Source: Chitinophagaceae bacterium UBA2375 (GTDB lineage Bacteria; Bacteroidota; Bacteroidia; Chitinophagales; Chitinophagaceae). Taken from it: DNA of 51,465 bases. The notes below the pieces were generated by a model that was not told the origin of the DNA, ran no database searches, and saw nothing but the letters and a program-made list of their open reading frames with translations. Location of the stretch: the NCBI GenBank assembly GCA_002343985.1, contig DDTB01000020.1, forward strand, positions 1 to 51,465, in the 5' to 3' direction. Below, one piece after another: positions 34,645-42,363 of the stretch. The position numbers and the translations under genes are program-made. Each line of letters begins with the position of its first letter. Within the stretch, counting starts at the first letter, position 1.

Positions 34645-35133
34645 ATGAAAAAAATGCTGATGATCGGAATTTGTTTGTTGGGCAGTTTTTGGCAAGTGGC
34701 AGAGGCACAGAAAAGCAATCAATCTTCAAGCTATACTACCGCGCTGGGTGTTAAATTTTATCCCGGTGCCGTAACATTTAAGCATTTCATCAAAGAAGGA
34801 AGGGCATTGGAAGGATTAGGATATTTCTGGGAGCGTGGCGCGAGGTTTACATTACTGTATGAATTTCACCAGGACATCAATGACGTTCCTGGCTTGTCGT
34901 GGTATGTAGGCCCGGGCGCCCACCTTGGCTTTTACAATAAAAAGAAAAACCTGGCCGGTTACGGTGGTGCGGGCTTGGGACTTGATGGTGTGATTGGCCT
35001 TGATTATAAAATCAACAGCGCTCCAATTAATATTTCCCTTGACTGGCAACCCTCATTTGAATTTGGCGACAACTATGGAAATGGGTTCTCCGGAAATTGG
35101 GGCGGATTTGCCATAAGGTATGTTATTAAATAA
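34645..35133 (+). CDS. Probable small outer-membrane beta-barrel protein
   Basis: 162 residues from ATG 34645. MKKMLMIGICLLGSFWQVAEAQ is the signal peptide. The mature part alternates polar and hydrophobic residues in short strands (TALGVKFYPG, GLGYFWERGARFTLLYEFHQ, LSWYVGPGAHLGFY, AGYGGAGLGLDGVIGLDYKI, INISLDWQPSFEF, GGFAIRYVIK), is Gly and aromatic rich and ends in an aromatic-basic strand, the usual pattern of a small 8-stranded outer-membrane barrel (OmpW/PorT-like). No named family is recognised. An earlier ATG at 34585 is unlikely. A strong terminator follows. Confidence 0.75.
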   Translation: MKKMLMIGICLLGSFWQVAEAQKSNQSSSYTTALGVKFYPGAVTFKHFIKEGRALEGLGYFWERGARFTLLYEFHQDINDVPGLSWYVGPGAHLGFYNKKKNLAGYGGAGLGLDGVIGLDYKINSAPINISLDWQPSFEFGDNYGNGFSGNWGGFAIRYVIK

Positions 35134-35162
35134 GTTATGAGCATTAATTGAATGTTTTATTT

Positions 35163-35188
35163 AAGGCTGGACGGTTCCGGCCTTTTTT
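35163..35188 (+). terminator. Rho-independent terminator
   Basis: A 9-bp stem, AAGGCTGGA with TCCGGCCTT (one T-G pair), loop CGGT and T6 tail. Confidence 0.85.
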
Positions 35189-35252
35189 ATTTTTGTGGCT
35201 GTATCCACTCAATTTGAATTGCATTCGGAATAAAAAATCATAGGTTTCATCC

Positions 35253-35260
35253 TACCTTTG
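35253..35260 (+). promoter_or_regulatory. Bacteroidetes -7 box (TACCTTTG) directly before GtrA gene
   Basis: Perfect TAnnTTTG ending 8 bases before ATG 35269, again predicting an almost leaderless transcript. No good -33 TTTG. Confidence 0.5.
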
Positions 35261-35268
35261 CCGGCCTG

Positions 35269-35760
35269 ATGCGCGCCTTACTCACCAGCCTGATTGATAT
35301 TTTTTTTCCCTTGTTTCGGAGGGTGTTCTCCTTGCAGACATACCGGTATATGGTTTGCGGTGGATTCAATACGCTGACGGGTTTACTGGTTTATTATGTA
35401 TCATTTTACCAGCTTTTTTCCCAAAAACTGGTTGACTTAGGTTTTTTTGCGTTCAAGCCCCATATGGCCGCTTTGTTTTTGTCTTCCGCCTGGAGTTTCA
35501 GCTTGGGTTTTGTATTGAATAAATATGTTGTTTTTACAGCTTCTTACCTGCGGGGCAGGGTTCAATTATTCAGGTACCTGCTGACATTTTTGGCAAACCT
35601 GGTTTTGAACTATTTCCTCTTAAAAGTTTTCGTGGAAATGGCGGGATGGCACCCTTTGTTCAGCCAGGTGTTAACCATTTTTATTGTGGTAAGCATCAGC
35701 TACCTGCTCCAACGCCATTTTACATTCCGGGGGCCCGGATCGCACAAAACGGCGAAATAG
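35269..35760 (+). CDS. GtrA family membrane protein
   Basis: 163 residues with four predicted membrane helices, at about 25-50, 65-90, 103-120 and 128-147. The family signatures are visible: YRYMVCGGFNTLTGLLVYY at the N-terminus and WSFSLGFVLNKYVVF, LTFLANLVLNYFLLK and SYLLQRHFTFRG. GtrA proteins are thought to help move lipid-linked sugars across the membrane; the glycosyltransferase partner is not nearby. It is preceded by a TACCTTTG box and followed by dnaK. Confidence 0.88.
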   Translation: MRALLTSLIDIFFPLFRRVFSLQTYRYMVCGGFNTLTGLLVYYVSFYQLFSQKLVDLGFFAFKPHMAALFLSSAWSFSLGFVLNKYVVFTASYLRGRVQLFRYLLTFLANLVLNYFLLKVFVEMAGWHPLFSQVLTIFIVVSISYLLQRHFTFRGPGSHKTAK

Positions 35761-35787
35761 ACTGCCAAAATTGCACTTCAACCCAGC

Positions 35788-35804
35788 TGGCATAATCATT
35801 GCCA
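35788..35804 (+). promoter_or_regulatory. Sigma-54-like element or dyad upstream of dnaK
   Basis: TGGCATAATCATTGCC has the GG-N10-GC spacing of a -24/-12 promoter (GG at 35789-35790, GC at 35801-35802), about 40 bases before ATG 35842. The same bases also form the dyad TGGCA-N7-TGCCA, so a repressor operator is equally possible. No CIRCE element is present. Confidence 0.35.
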
Positions 35805-35841
35805 AGGTCTAATCAAATCATAATTTATAAAATCATAGATC

Positions 35842-37740
35842 ATGGGCAAGATTATAGGCATTGACCTGGGTACCACCAACAGTTGTGTATCCGTCATGGA
35901 AGGAAACGAACCGGTTGTGATAGCCAACGAGGAAGGACGCCGCACAACCCCCTCTGTCGTTGCATTTTTAAAGAACGGCGAGCGTAAAGTGGGCGACCCG
36001 GCCAAGCGCCAGGCCATTACCAACCCACAAAACACCATCAGCAGTGTGAAGCGTTTCATGGGCCGTCGTTTTGACGAAGTGACAGAAGAAACCACGCATT
36101 GGAGCTATAAAGTTGTAAAAGGTGACAATAATACGGTGCGCATTGATATCGACGGAAGGTTATATACCCCCCAGGAGATCAGCGCCATGGTGCTGCAAAA
36201 AATGAAGAAAACGGCTGAGGATTACCTTGGCCAGGAAGTTAACGAGGCCGTTATCACGGTTCCTGCATATTTTAACGATGCACAGCGCCAGGCCACAAAG
36301 GAAGCCGGTGAAATTGCCGGGTTAAATGTCCGCCGTATTGTAAACGAGCCTACCGCGGCTGCACTGGCTTATGGTTTGGACAAGAAAGGAAAGGACCAAA
36401 AAATCGCCGTGTTCGACCTTGGTGGCGGTACTTTTGATATTTCGGTGCTCGAACTGGGTGACGGCGTGTTTGAAGTGAAATCAACCAATGGAGATACGCA
36501 CCTGGGTGGTGACGATTTTGATAAAGTGATCATGGATTGGCTGGCTGATGAATTTAAGTCAGACGAGGCCATTGACCTGCGTAAAGACCCAATGGCCCTG
36601 CAGCGTTTGAAAGAAGCCGCCGAAAAAGCCAAAATCGAATTATCTTCTTCTTCAGAAACAGAAATCAACCTGCCATATATCACCGCGGTGGATGGTGTGC
36701 CCAAGCACCTGGTGAAAAAGTTGAGCCGCGCAAAGTTTGAAGCCCTGGCCGATAATTTATTCGAGCGTTGCCTCAAGCCTTGCGAACAAGCATTGAAAGA
36801 TGCCGGTATCCCCGCATCGTCAGTTGATGAAGTGATTTTAGTGGGAGGTAGTACCCGTATCCCTAAGGTGCAGGAAATTGTTGAGAAATTTTTCGGCAAG
36901 AAACCAAATAAGAGCGTAAACCCGGATGAGGTTGTAGCCATTGGTGCGGGTATCCAGGGCGCGGTATTGACCGGCGAAGTGAAGGATGTACTATTGCTCG
37001 ACGTTACCCCGCTGAGCCTGGGTATTGAAACCATGGGTGGTGTGATGACCAGGCTGATCGACAGCAATACAACCATCCCCACGCGTAAATCTGAAGTATT
37101 TAGTACGGCAGCCGACAACCAGCCCGGAGTTCAAATCCATGTTTTACAAGGGGAACGCCCAATGGCTTCTCAAAATAAAAGCCTGGGGATGTTCAACCTC
37201 GATGGCATTCCACCGGCACCACGCGGTGTACCACAAATTGAAGTGACTTTCGATATTGATGCCAATGGTATCCTGCACGTAAGCGCCAAAGACAAAGGCA
37301 CCGGCAAGGAGCAAAAAATCCGTATCGAAGCGGGCAGCGGACTGAGCAAGGATGAGATTGAAAAGATGAAGGCCGAAGCCAAAGCCAATGAAGCTACTGA
37401 TAAGGCAGAGCGTGAAAGGGTTGATAAGATCAACCAGGCCGATAGCCTGATATTCCAGACAGAAAAGCAATTGAAGGAATACGGCGATAAGATCCCGGCT
37501 GATAAGAAGTCTGGCATCGAAAGCGCGCTTACTAACCTGAAGGAAGCCCATAAGAGCCAGGACAGCACCCGCATCGACAGCGCCATGGAAGAGATGAATA
37601 CAGCCTGGACAGCAGCCAGTGAAGAAATTTACAAGGCCACCCAACAACCAGGTGAGCAGGCTCCCAATGGCAATGCATCCACATCACAGGCCAATAACGC
37701 CGAGAATGTAACAGACGCTGAGTTTGAAGAAGTGAAGTAA
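35842..37740 (+). CDS. dnaK: Molecular chaperone DnaK (Hsp70)
   Basis: 632 residues. IIGIDLGTTNSCVSVMEGNE, VITVPAYFNDAQRQATKEAG, VFDLGGGTFDISVLELGDG and VGGSTRIPKVQ are the ATPase-domain phosphate and adenosine loops. The substrate-binding domain begins near DVLLLDVTPLSLGIETMGG, followed by the helical lid and a Gln/Asn/Ala-rich tail ending AEFEEVK, the EEVD-like end of bacterial DnaK. It refolds proteins with DnaJ and GrpE, neither of which is adjacent here. A possible sigma-54-like or dyad element lies upstream, and a strong terminator downstream, so it is probably monocistronic. Confidence 0.98.
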   Translation: MGKIIGIDLGTTNSCVSVMEGNEPVVIANEEGRRTTPSVVAFLKNGERKVGDPAKRQAITNPQNTISSVKRFMGRRFDEVTEETTHWSYKVVKGDNNTVRIDIDGRLYTPQEISAMVLQKMKKTAEDYLGQEVNEAVITVPAYFNDAQRQATKEAGEIAGLNVRRIVNEPTAAALAYGLDKKGKDQKIAVFDLGGGTFDISVLELGDGVFEVKSTNGDTHLGGDDFDKVIMDWLADEFKSDEAIDLRKDPMALQRLKEAAEKAKIELSSSSETEINLPYITAVDGVPKHLVKKLSRAKFEALADNLFERCLKPCEQALKDAGIPASSVDEVILVGGSTRIPKVQEIVEKFFGKKPNKSVNPDEVVAIGAGIQGAVLTGEVKDVLLLDVTPLSLGIETMGGVMTRLIDSNTTIPTRKSEVFSTAADNQPGVQIHVLQGERPMASQNKSLGMFNLDGIPPAPRGVPQIEVTFDIDANGILHVSAKDKGTGKEQKIRIEAGSGLSKDEIEKMKAEAKANEATDKAERERVDKINQADSLIFQTEKQLKEYGDKIPADKKSGIESALTNLKEAHKSQDSTRIDSAMEEMNTAWTAASEEIYKATQQPGEQAPNGNASTSQANNAENVTDAEFEEVK

Positions 37741-37760
37741 TAGGGTTAACATACAAGTTC

Positions 37761-37792
37761 AAGCCGCAGTGATTTTACTGCGGCTTTTTTTT
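37761..37792 (+). terminator. Rho-independent terminator after dnaK
   Basis: A 10-bp stem AAGCCGCAGT with ACTGCGGCTT, loop GATTTT and T8 tract: very strong. Confidence 0.92.
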
Positions 37793-37847
37793 AGGGTTGA
37801 AGTTTGATGTCTTTTCAGGGAAGCCAGGCAAATAGTATTCAGTAACC

Positions 37848-37877
37848 TTTGGCCCTTCAGCAGTTTCCCTATATTTG
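37848..37877 (+). promoter_or_regulatory. Bacteroidetes promoter of tRNA-Val (TTTG-N18-TATATTTG)
   Basis: TTTG at 37848-37851 and TATATTTG at 37870-37877 with an 18-base spacer is the full -33/-7 consensus, the best promoter match in the window. Transcription would begin just before the tRNA 5' end. Confidence 0.75.
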
Positions 37878-37884
37878 CATTCCC

Positions 37885-37959
37885 GGAACGTTAGCTCAGT
37901 TGGTTTAGAGCATTACTTTGACAGAGTAGGGGTCACTGGTTCGAGTCCAGTACGTTCCA
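37885..37959 (+). tRNA. tRNA-Val (anticodon GAC)
   Basis: 75 bases with a complete cloverleaf. The acceptor stem GGAACGT pairs with ACGTTCC, discriminator A, and CCA is not encoded. The D stem is GCTC/GAGC; the anticodon stem TTACT pairs with AGTAG (one T-G pair) around loop TTGACAG, giving anticodon GAC; the T stem ACTGG pairs with CCAGT around TTCGAGT. A perfect promoter precedes it and a hairpin terminator begins 11 bases after it, so it is a single-gene transcript. Confidence 0.95.
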
Positions 37960-37969
37960 CGCCGCAAAG

Positions 37970-37992
37970 CCTCCGGTATGGAGGTTTTTTTT
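37970..37992 (+). terminator. Rho-independent terminator after tRNA-Val
   Basis: CCTCC (37970-37974) pairs with GGAGG (37980-37984), loop GGTAT, T8 tract at 37985-37992. From here to the next gene at 38111 I see nothing further beyond a TAAAGTTG near-match to the -7 box around 38040. Confidence 0.85.
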
Positions 37993-38110
37993 ATTTCTTT
38001 TATAACCATTATGAATGGCCATTTCGCGTAAATCAAAATCTAAAGTTGCATCATGATTTTGGTTAGTTTTTGGCATGCAAAAAAGCGGTATTTTGAAGCA
38101 AATATTTTTC

Positions 38111-39352
38111 ATGAAACGCATATTGCTATTTGCATTTACTATCCTGTTAGCTATGCAGGCCATACAGGCTCAAGACAAAGAACCGGAGTCGTTGGGTTTG
38201 CCGGGAGATAATTTAAACCTGTATGCCGCGCTCAAACTTTTCCAGGAATGTAAAACACTTGAAGAGTTTGAGAAGCGGTTGAATGATGAGGAAGAGAAAA
38301 TCAATAACCTCGATTTGGACAATGATGAAAAAATTGATTACATAACGGTAACGGATAACGTAAAAGATGATGTACACAGCATCGCCCTTGAGGTATTCAT
38401 GAATAAGGACGAGAAGCAGGGCGTAGCCGTATTTGTGGTATCGCGTGAAAAGAACGGGGAGGCAACCATACAAGTGATCGGTGACGAGGATTTATATGGC
38501 AAGGATTATATTATCGAACCACAATATGATGATGCCGGTACGCCCAATCCCGGATATGCCGGCCAGGAGCAGGCAGCAGTTGCGCAAACAGAAACACAAC
38601 CGGTGCGCACCACTTATGTGGAAGTATATAACTGGCCAATCGTTTCATTTATATATGTGTCTTCATACAGGCCATGGGTATCGCCCTGGTATTGGGGATA
38701 CTATCCGGGTTGGTGGCGGCCCTGGCGCCCGCAATACTGGCATTGGTATTACGGATACCATTATCACTGGAATTATTGGTATTACAGGTACTACAGGCGG
38801 TGGAGTTATTACCGGTACAGCAATTGGTATAACTGGTATTATGGAATGGGAGGCTGGAGGCGCAGGTCAGTTGTTTATTATAACCAATATAACCAGGGCC
38901 TGTACCGCAAAACTTATTCGAGACCGGAGAAAAGGTTGGAAGGATCGGCCAGCTTTGTTAAGAAGTATCCTACAGCACCCGGATTGGCCCGTCCGGTACC
39001 GGAAGCGAAAGTGCCGGGCTTCAAACCTGATCTTGTTAAACCTGTAACCCGTCCTGCACCCGAAAAGCCGGTGGTCACTAAACCGGCCCCTGTGAAACCA
39101 AGTCCAACCAAGCCAACCACCAGGCCTGTAGAAGACCCCACCGGCGATCAAATGAAACCGGTGCCTTCCAAAAAGCCGAGTCCATCCCGGCCTACAACCC
39201 GGCCAATACCAACAAAGCCAACAAAACCAACCAGGCCGTCCACCAAACCCACGCCAACAAAGCCCAATACAAGGCCGGTCATAAAACCAACCACCCGGCC
39301 ATCCACGCAACAACCGGCTACAAGGCCCGGGGCGAGAACGATACAGCCTTAG
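38111..39352 (+). CDS. Secreted protein with aromatic-rich core and Pro/Thr/Lys repeat tail
   Basis: 413 residues from ATG 38111; the frame runs 12 codons further up. MKRILLFAFTILLAMQAIQAQ is the signal peptide. Residues about 30-135 form a globular acidic part with an EF-hand-like Asp stretch (LDLDNDEKIDYITVTDN). Residues about 185-260 are extreme in composition: mostly Trp and Tyr with Arg, in runs such as WYWGYYPGWWRPWRP. From about residue 300 to the end the sequence is built of TKPTTRP/TKPTPTKP-like units, a disordered basic Pro-rich tail. No enzyme motif is seen. Likely cell-envelope associated; whether the aromatic block binds glycans, other proteins or the membrane is unknown. Confidence 0.8.
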   Translation: MKRILLFAFTILLAMQAIQAQDKEPESLGLPGDNLNLYAALKLFQECKTLEEFEKRLNDEEEKINNLDLDNDEKIDYITVTDNVKDDVHSIALEVFMNKDEKQGVAVFVVSREKNGEATIQVIGDEDLYGKDYIIEPQYDDAGTPNPGYAGQEQAAVAQTETQPVRTTYVEVYNWPIVSFIYVSSYRPWVSPWYWGYYPGWWRPWRPQYWHWYYGYHYHWNYWYYRYYRRWSYYRYSNWYNWYYGMGGWRRRSVVYYNQYNQGLYRKTYSRPEKRLEGSASFVKKYPTAPGLARPVPEAKVPGFKPDLVKPVTRPAPEKPVVTKPAPVKPSPTKPTTRPVEDPTGDQMKPVPSKKPSPSRPTTRPIPTKPTKPTRPSTKPTPTKPNTRPVIKPTTRPSTQQPATRPGARTIQP

Positions 39353-39363
39353 GTTTATACATA

Positions 39364-39393
39364 AAAAGTCCCGCCTGTACAGACGGGACTTTT
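39364..39393. terminator. Bidirectional terminator
   Basis: AAAAGTCCCG (39364-39373) pairs with CGGGACTTTT (39384-39393), inner CTGTACAG. A-rich and T-rich flanks make it usable in both directions, ending both the aromatic-rich gene and the small minus-strand gene. Confidence 0.8.
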
Positions 39394-39417
39394 CTTATAA
39401 AGAATGTGTGCAACGGT

Positions 39418-39573
39418 CTACATCAGGTCCATTGCCATTGCAAAGAATGTTACATTGAATGGAAGGATCATTGAGCAATATCCACCAGCCACGGCATAAA
39501 CGCCAAAAAAGGCTGCAATGGAGATGAAAAATAATATCCAGTATAAAGCGGTTGATTTTTTGGCTTTTTCCAT
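39418..39573 (-). CDS. Small membrane protein of 51 residues
   Basis: An ATG-to-TAG frame of 51 codons. It starts with the basic MEKAKKSTALYW, then a hydrophobic helix ILFFISIAAFFGVYAVAGG and a second hydrophobic stretch ILPFNVTFFAMAMDLM. A perfect TATATTTG -7 box on the same strand ends 16 bases before the start codon, and a bidirectional terminator follows the stop. Positive N-terminus plus hydrophobic helices suggests an inner-membrane protein. I know no family. It is real by context (promoter, length, composition, terminator) but unproven. Confidence 0.65.
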   Translation of the reverse strand: MEKAKKSTALYWILFFISIAAFFGVYAVAGGYCSMILPFNVTFFAMAMDLM

Positions 39574-39589
39574 GAACAGGTATTTTTTG

Positions 39590-39597
39590 CAAATATA
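39590..39597 (-). promoter_or_regulatory. Bacteroidetes -7 box (TATATTTG) before small membrane protein
   Basis: Perfect TAnnTTTG read on the minus strand, in the 125-base spacer divergent to malQ. The rest of that spacer is AT-rich with no perfect box for malQ. Confidence 0.5.
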
Positions 39598-39698
39598 ATA
39601 CCTGGAAACAATACTCTTTCAATTTTTTAGCTCTTGTTTCCTATTCCTTTGTTTTAAGCCTAATATGATTAAATTGCCGTTTAAAATGTATTTTTTAC

Positions 39699-42356
39699 AT
39701 GATCTGTCATTTTCATATAAAATTTAATACCCACTATGGCCAAAACCTGGTCATCCGCATAGCCGAAGGTAAGGGGCCTTTCAGTGAGCAGGCCACAGAA
39801 CTGAGCATGGAATACCTGGATGATTCGTATTGGTATGCCGCAGTGGATGTATCAGCAATCGGCATAACCGATCATTTGCAATATCAATATGTTGTCAGGG
39901 AGCATGGAAAACCGGATGCCTGGGACAATTGCAAGAACCGTCATATCTCCATCAAGAAATTGGAAACTGATGAGGTTTACGTTGTTGACGATTGGCAGGA
40001 ATATTTGTTTACACAGCAAGTTTTTCATAGCAAGCCATTTGAAGATGTGTTTACAGGCCCGAAAGTAAAAGAGCCCGCAACAAAGAAGCCCACACATATT
40101 TTTGACGTGCAAACCACCCATTTGCCCGACGATAAGGTATTGTGCCTTTGTGGCGCGGGAAAAAAACTGAACGACTGGTACCTTGAGAAGCCAGTGTTGA
40201 TGAAGCGGAAAAAAAATGGCTGGTCGGTTAAGTTGAACCTTTCCAAAGAAAATTTCCCTTTAGAGTACAAGTTTGGCGTTTATGACGTGCATCAAAAGAA
40301 AGCGGTATTCCTGGAGGAAGGGAATAACCGGGTATTGCGGTTGTTTGGTAAAAAATCAGATACATATATCCTTCACCATATTGCATACTTTCCGCAATTT
40401 AGCTGGAAGGGCGCGGGAGTGAATGTACAATTATCATCCCTTAAATCTGAGCGCAGTTGGGGCGTAGGTGATTTTGATGACTTAAAAACATTGACAGACT
40501 GGTCGGTTAAAACCGGGATCAAAATGATCCAGTTGCTGCCGATCAACGATACCATTGCATCGCATAACAAAAAAGATTCTTATCCATATTCGGCCGTGTC
40601 TGCTTTCGCGCTGCACCCGGTATTTATGAACGTGGAGAAACTGGCCCAATCAGCTGCAGTTGTTTTTCCCGACAAGATGTTGGAAGAAGTAAAGGCATTA
40701 AATGAGCTCAGCACATTTGATTACGAATCGGTGGCACCATTGAAAATGGAAGCCATTGCCAAAGTGTTCGAAAAGCAGAAACATTCATTTAAAGATGATT
40801 TTGCCTATTTCGATTTCTTTGACCTGAACCGGCATTGGCTTGTTCCATACGCCGCGTTTTCATATTTAAGGGATACCTATAAAACGGCCGATTACAGCCA
40901 GTGGGGTGAGTATGCGGTGTACGATGAAGAGAAAATCCAGGAATTGGTGAGCCCGGATCAACCACAGTATGATGAGATCGCTATTCATTATTTCACGCAA
41001 TACCATTTGCACCTGCAATTGAAAGACGCGGTTGAGTATGCGCATAAGAAACAAGTGATCATCAAAGGTGATTTGCCGATTGGCGTTGGTCGGTTTAGCG
41101 TAGATACCTGGATGTACCCACACCTGTTTCATATGGATATGCAGGCGGGGGCACCACCTGACGCTTTCACTACAAAGGGGCAAAACTGGAGCTTCCCCAC
41201 ATACAACTGGGACCTGATGAGTACCGACAATTATGCATGGTGGCGCCAGCGGATGGAGCATATGAGCAATTATTTCGACGCCATCCGTATTGACCATGTC
41301 TTGGGATTTTTCAGGATTTGGAGCATTCCGATGGATGCCATTGAAGGAATTTTTGGCCGCTTCGTTCCGAGCATTCCTTTATATGCCGACGATTTCGCCA
41401 GGGCTGGGCTTCATTTTGATGAGTACCGTTTTTGCGAACCATACATCAATGATGACCTGATTTATCAGTTTGCCGGAGAAGATGCGCAATGGGTGAAACA
41501 GCACATCCTGGAAGGATTCAGGTTTAGGCAGGGTTTGCATACACAACGCGGCTTACAGGAATTTTTACAAAAACATCCAAATAAGCAGCACCTCAGGCAA
41601 CCATTGTTTGATTTGTTGGGTAATGTGATTTTGTTGCGTGATGACCGCCAAAGCGGAGCTTATCACTTCCGCATCAGTATGCAGACAACAGCATCGTTCA
41701 ACCATTTGTCGGGTTACGAACAAGGTGTACTGAATAACTTGTATCATGATTACTTTTTTGAGAAGCAGAACGGCCTATGGCACCAGGGAGTTCAGCCAAA
41801 ACTGAATGCCATTCAGCAGGGTTCCACCATGTTGATTTGTGCGGAAGACCTTGGCATGGTTCCGGATATGGTGGAAGATGTGCTGAATGAAAGGGAGATG
41901 CTTTCCCTGCAGGTGCAGCGGATGCCCAAAGTGGCTACAGACAATTTCACGCATCCCGGGAATGCTAAATACCTGACGGTGGTTACACCATCTACGCACG
42001 ACATGAGCACAGTTCGGCAGTGGTGGGAAGAAGACCGCAACAATACACAGATATTCTTCAACCAGATACTCGGTCATTATGGAGAAGCGCCATACTATTG
42101 CGAGCCCTGGGTGGCGCGTGATATCGTGTTGCAACACCTCAGGTCGCCTGCCATGTGGGCAGTGTTCCTGTTGCAAGACCTGCTGGCGATCAACGCACAG
42201 ATGCGCCGGGAAAACCCGCATGAAGAACGCATTAACATTCCGGCAGATCCGGAGCATTACTGGAATTACCGCATGCATTGCAGTTTGGAAGACCTATTGC
42301 TGCATGATGAATTAAACCAGGAATTGCGCCAGATGATTGTGCACGCAGGCCGTTAA
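39699..42356 (+). CDS. malQ: 4-alpha-glucanotransferase, DPE2-like (GH77 with two N-terminal starch-binding domains)
   Basis: 885 residues, far longer than bacterial MalQ (about 500-700). Two CBM20-like modules (about 1-105 and 120-230; GQNLVIRIAEGKGPF, GWSVKLNLSKENFPLEYKFG) precede the GH77 barrel, the layout of plant cytosolic DPE2. The barrel starts at SSLKSERSWGVGDFDDL. D532 in YFDAIRIDHVLG is the nucleophile, E716 in LICAEDLGMVPD the acid/base, and D768 in TPSTHDMSTV the third carboxylate; the piece between the first two carries an extra segment as in DPE2. It disproportionates maltose and maltodextrins in the cytoplasm. First gene of a four-gene run; the next start is 7 bases on. Confidence 0.93.
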   Translation: MICHFHIKFNTHYGQNLVIRIAEGKGPFSEQATELSMEYLDDSYWYAAVDVSAIGITDHLQYQYVVREHGKPDAWDNCKNRHISIKKLETDEVYVVDDWQEYLFTQQVFHSKPFEDVFTGPKVKEPATKKPTHIFDVQTTHLPDDKVLCLCGAGKKLNDWYLEKPVLMKRKKNGWSVKLNLSKENFPLEYKFGVYDVHQKKAVFLEEGNNRVLRLFGKKSDTYILHHIAYFPQFSWKGAGVNVQLSSLKSERSWGVGDFDDLKTLTDWSVKTGIKMIQLLPINDTIASHNKKDSYPYSAVSAFALHPVFMNVEKLAQSAAVVFPDKMLEEVKALNELSTFDYESVAPLKMEAIAKVFEKQKHSFKDDFAYFDFFDLNRHWLVPYAAFSYLRDTYKTADYSQWGEYAVYDEEKIQELVSPDQPQYDEIAIHYFTQYHLHLQLKDAVEYAHKKQVIIKGDLPIGVGRFSVDTWMYPHLFHMDMQAGAPPDAFTTKGQNWSFPTYNWDLMSTDNYAWWRQRMEHMSNYFDAIRIDHVLGFFRIWSIPMDAIEGIFGRFVPSIPLYADDFARAGLHFDEYRFCEPYINDDLIYQFAGEDAQWVKQHILEGFRFRQGLHTQRGLQEFLQKHPNKQHLRQPLFDLLGNVILLRDDRQSGAYHFRISMQTTASFNHLSGYEQGVLNNLYHDYFFEKQNGLWHQGVQPKLNAIQQGSTMLICAEDLGMVPDMVEDVLNEREMLSLQVQRMPKVATDNFTHPGNAKYLTVVTPSTHDMSTVRQWWEEDRNNTQIFFNQILGHYGEAPYYCEPWVARDIVLQHLRSPAMWAVFLLQDLLAINAQMRRENPHEERINIPADPEHYWNYRMHCSLEDLLLHDELNQELRQMIVHAGR

Positions 42357-42363
42357 CCAGATT

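Noticed and set aside
37741..38110. Possible extra small RNA or second tRNA between dnaK and the aromatic-rich gene
   Set aside because: The interval is explained by the dnaK terminator, the tRNA promoter, one tRNA and its terminator; no other structured element is convincing.
39395..39622. 75-residue minus-strand frame
   Set aside because: It overlaps the 51-residue membrane protein in another frame and would begin upstream of the -7 box.
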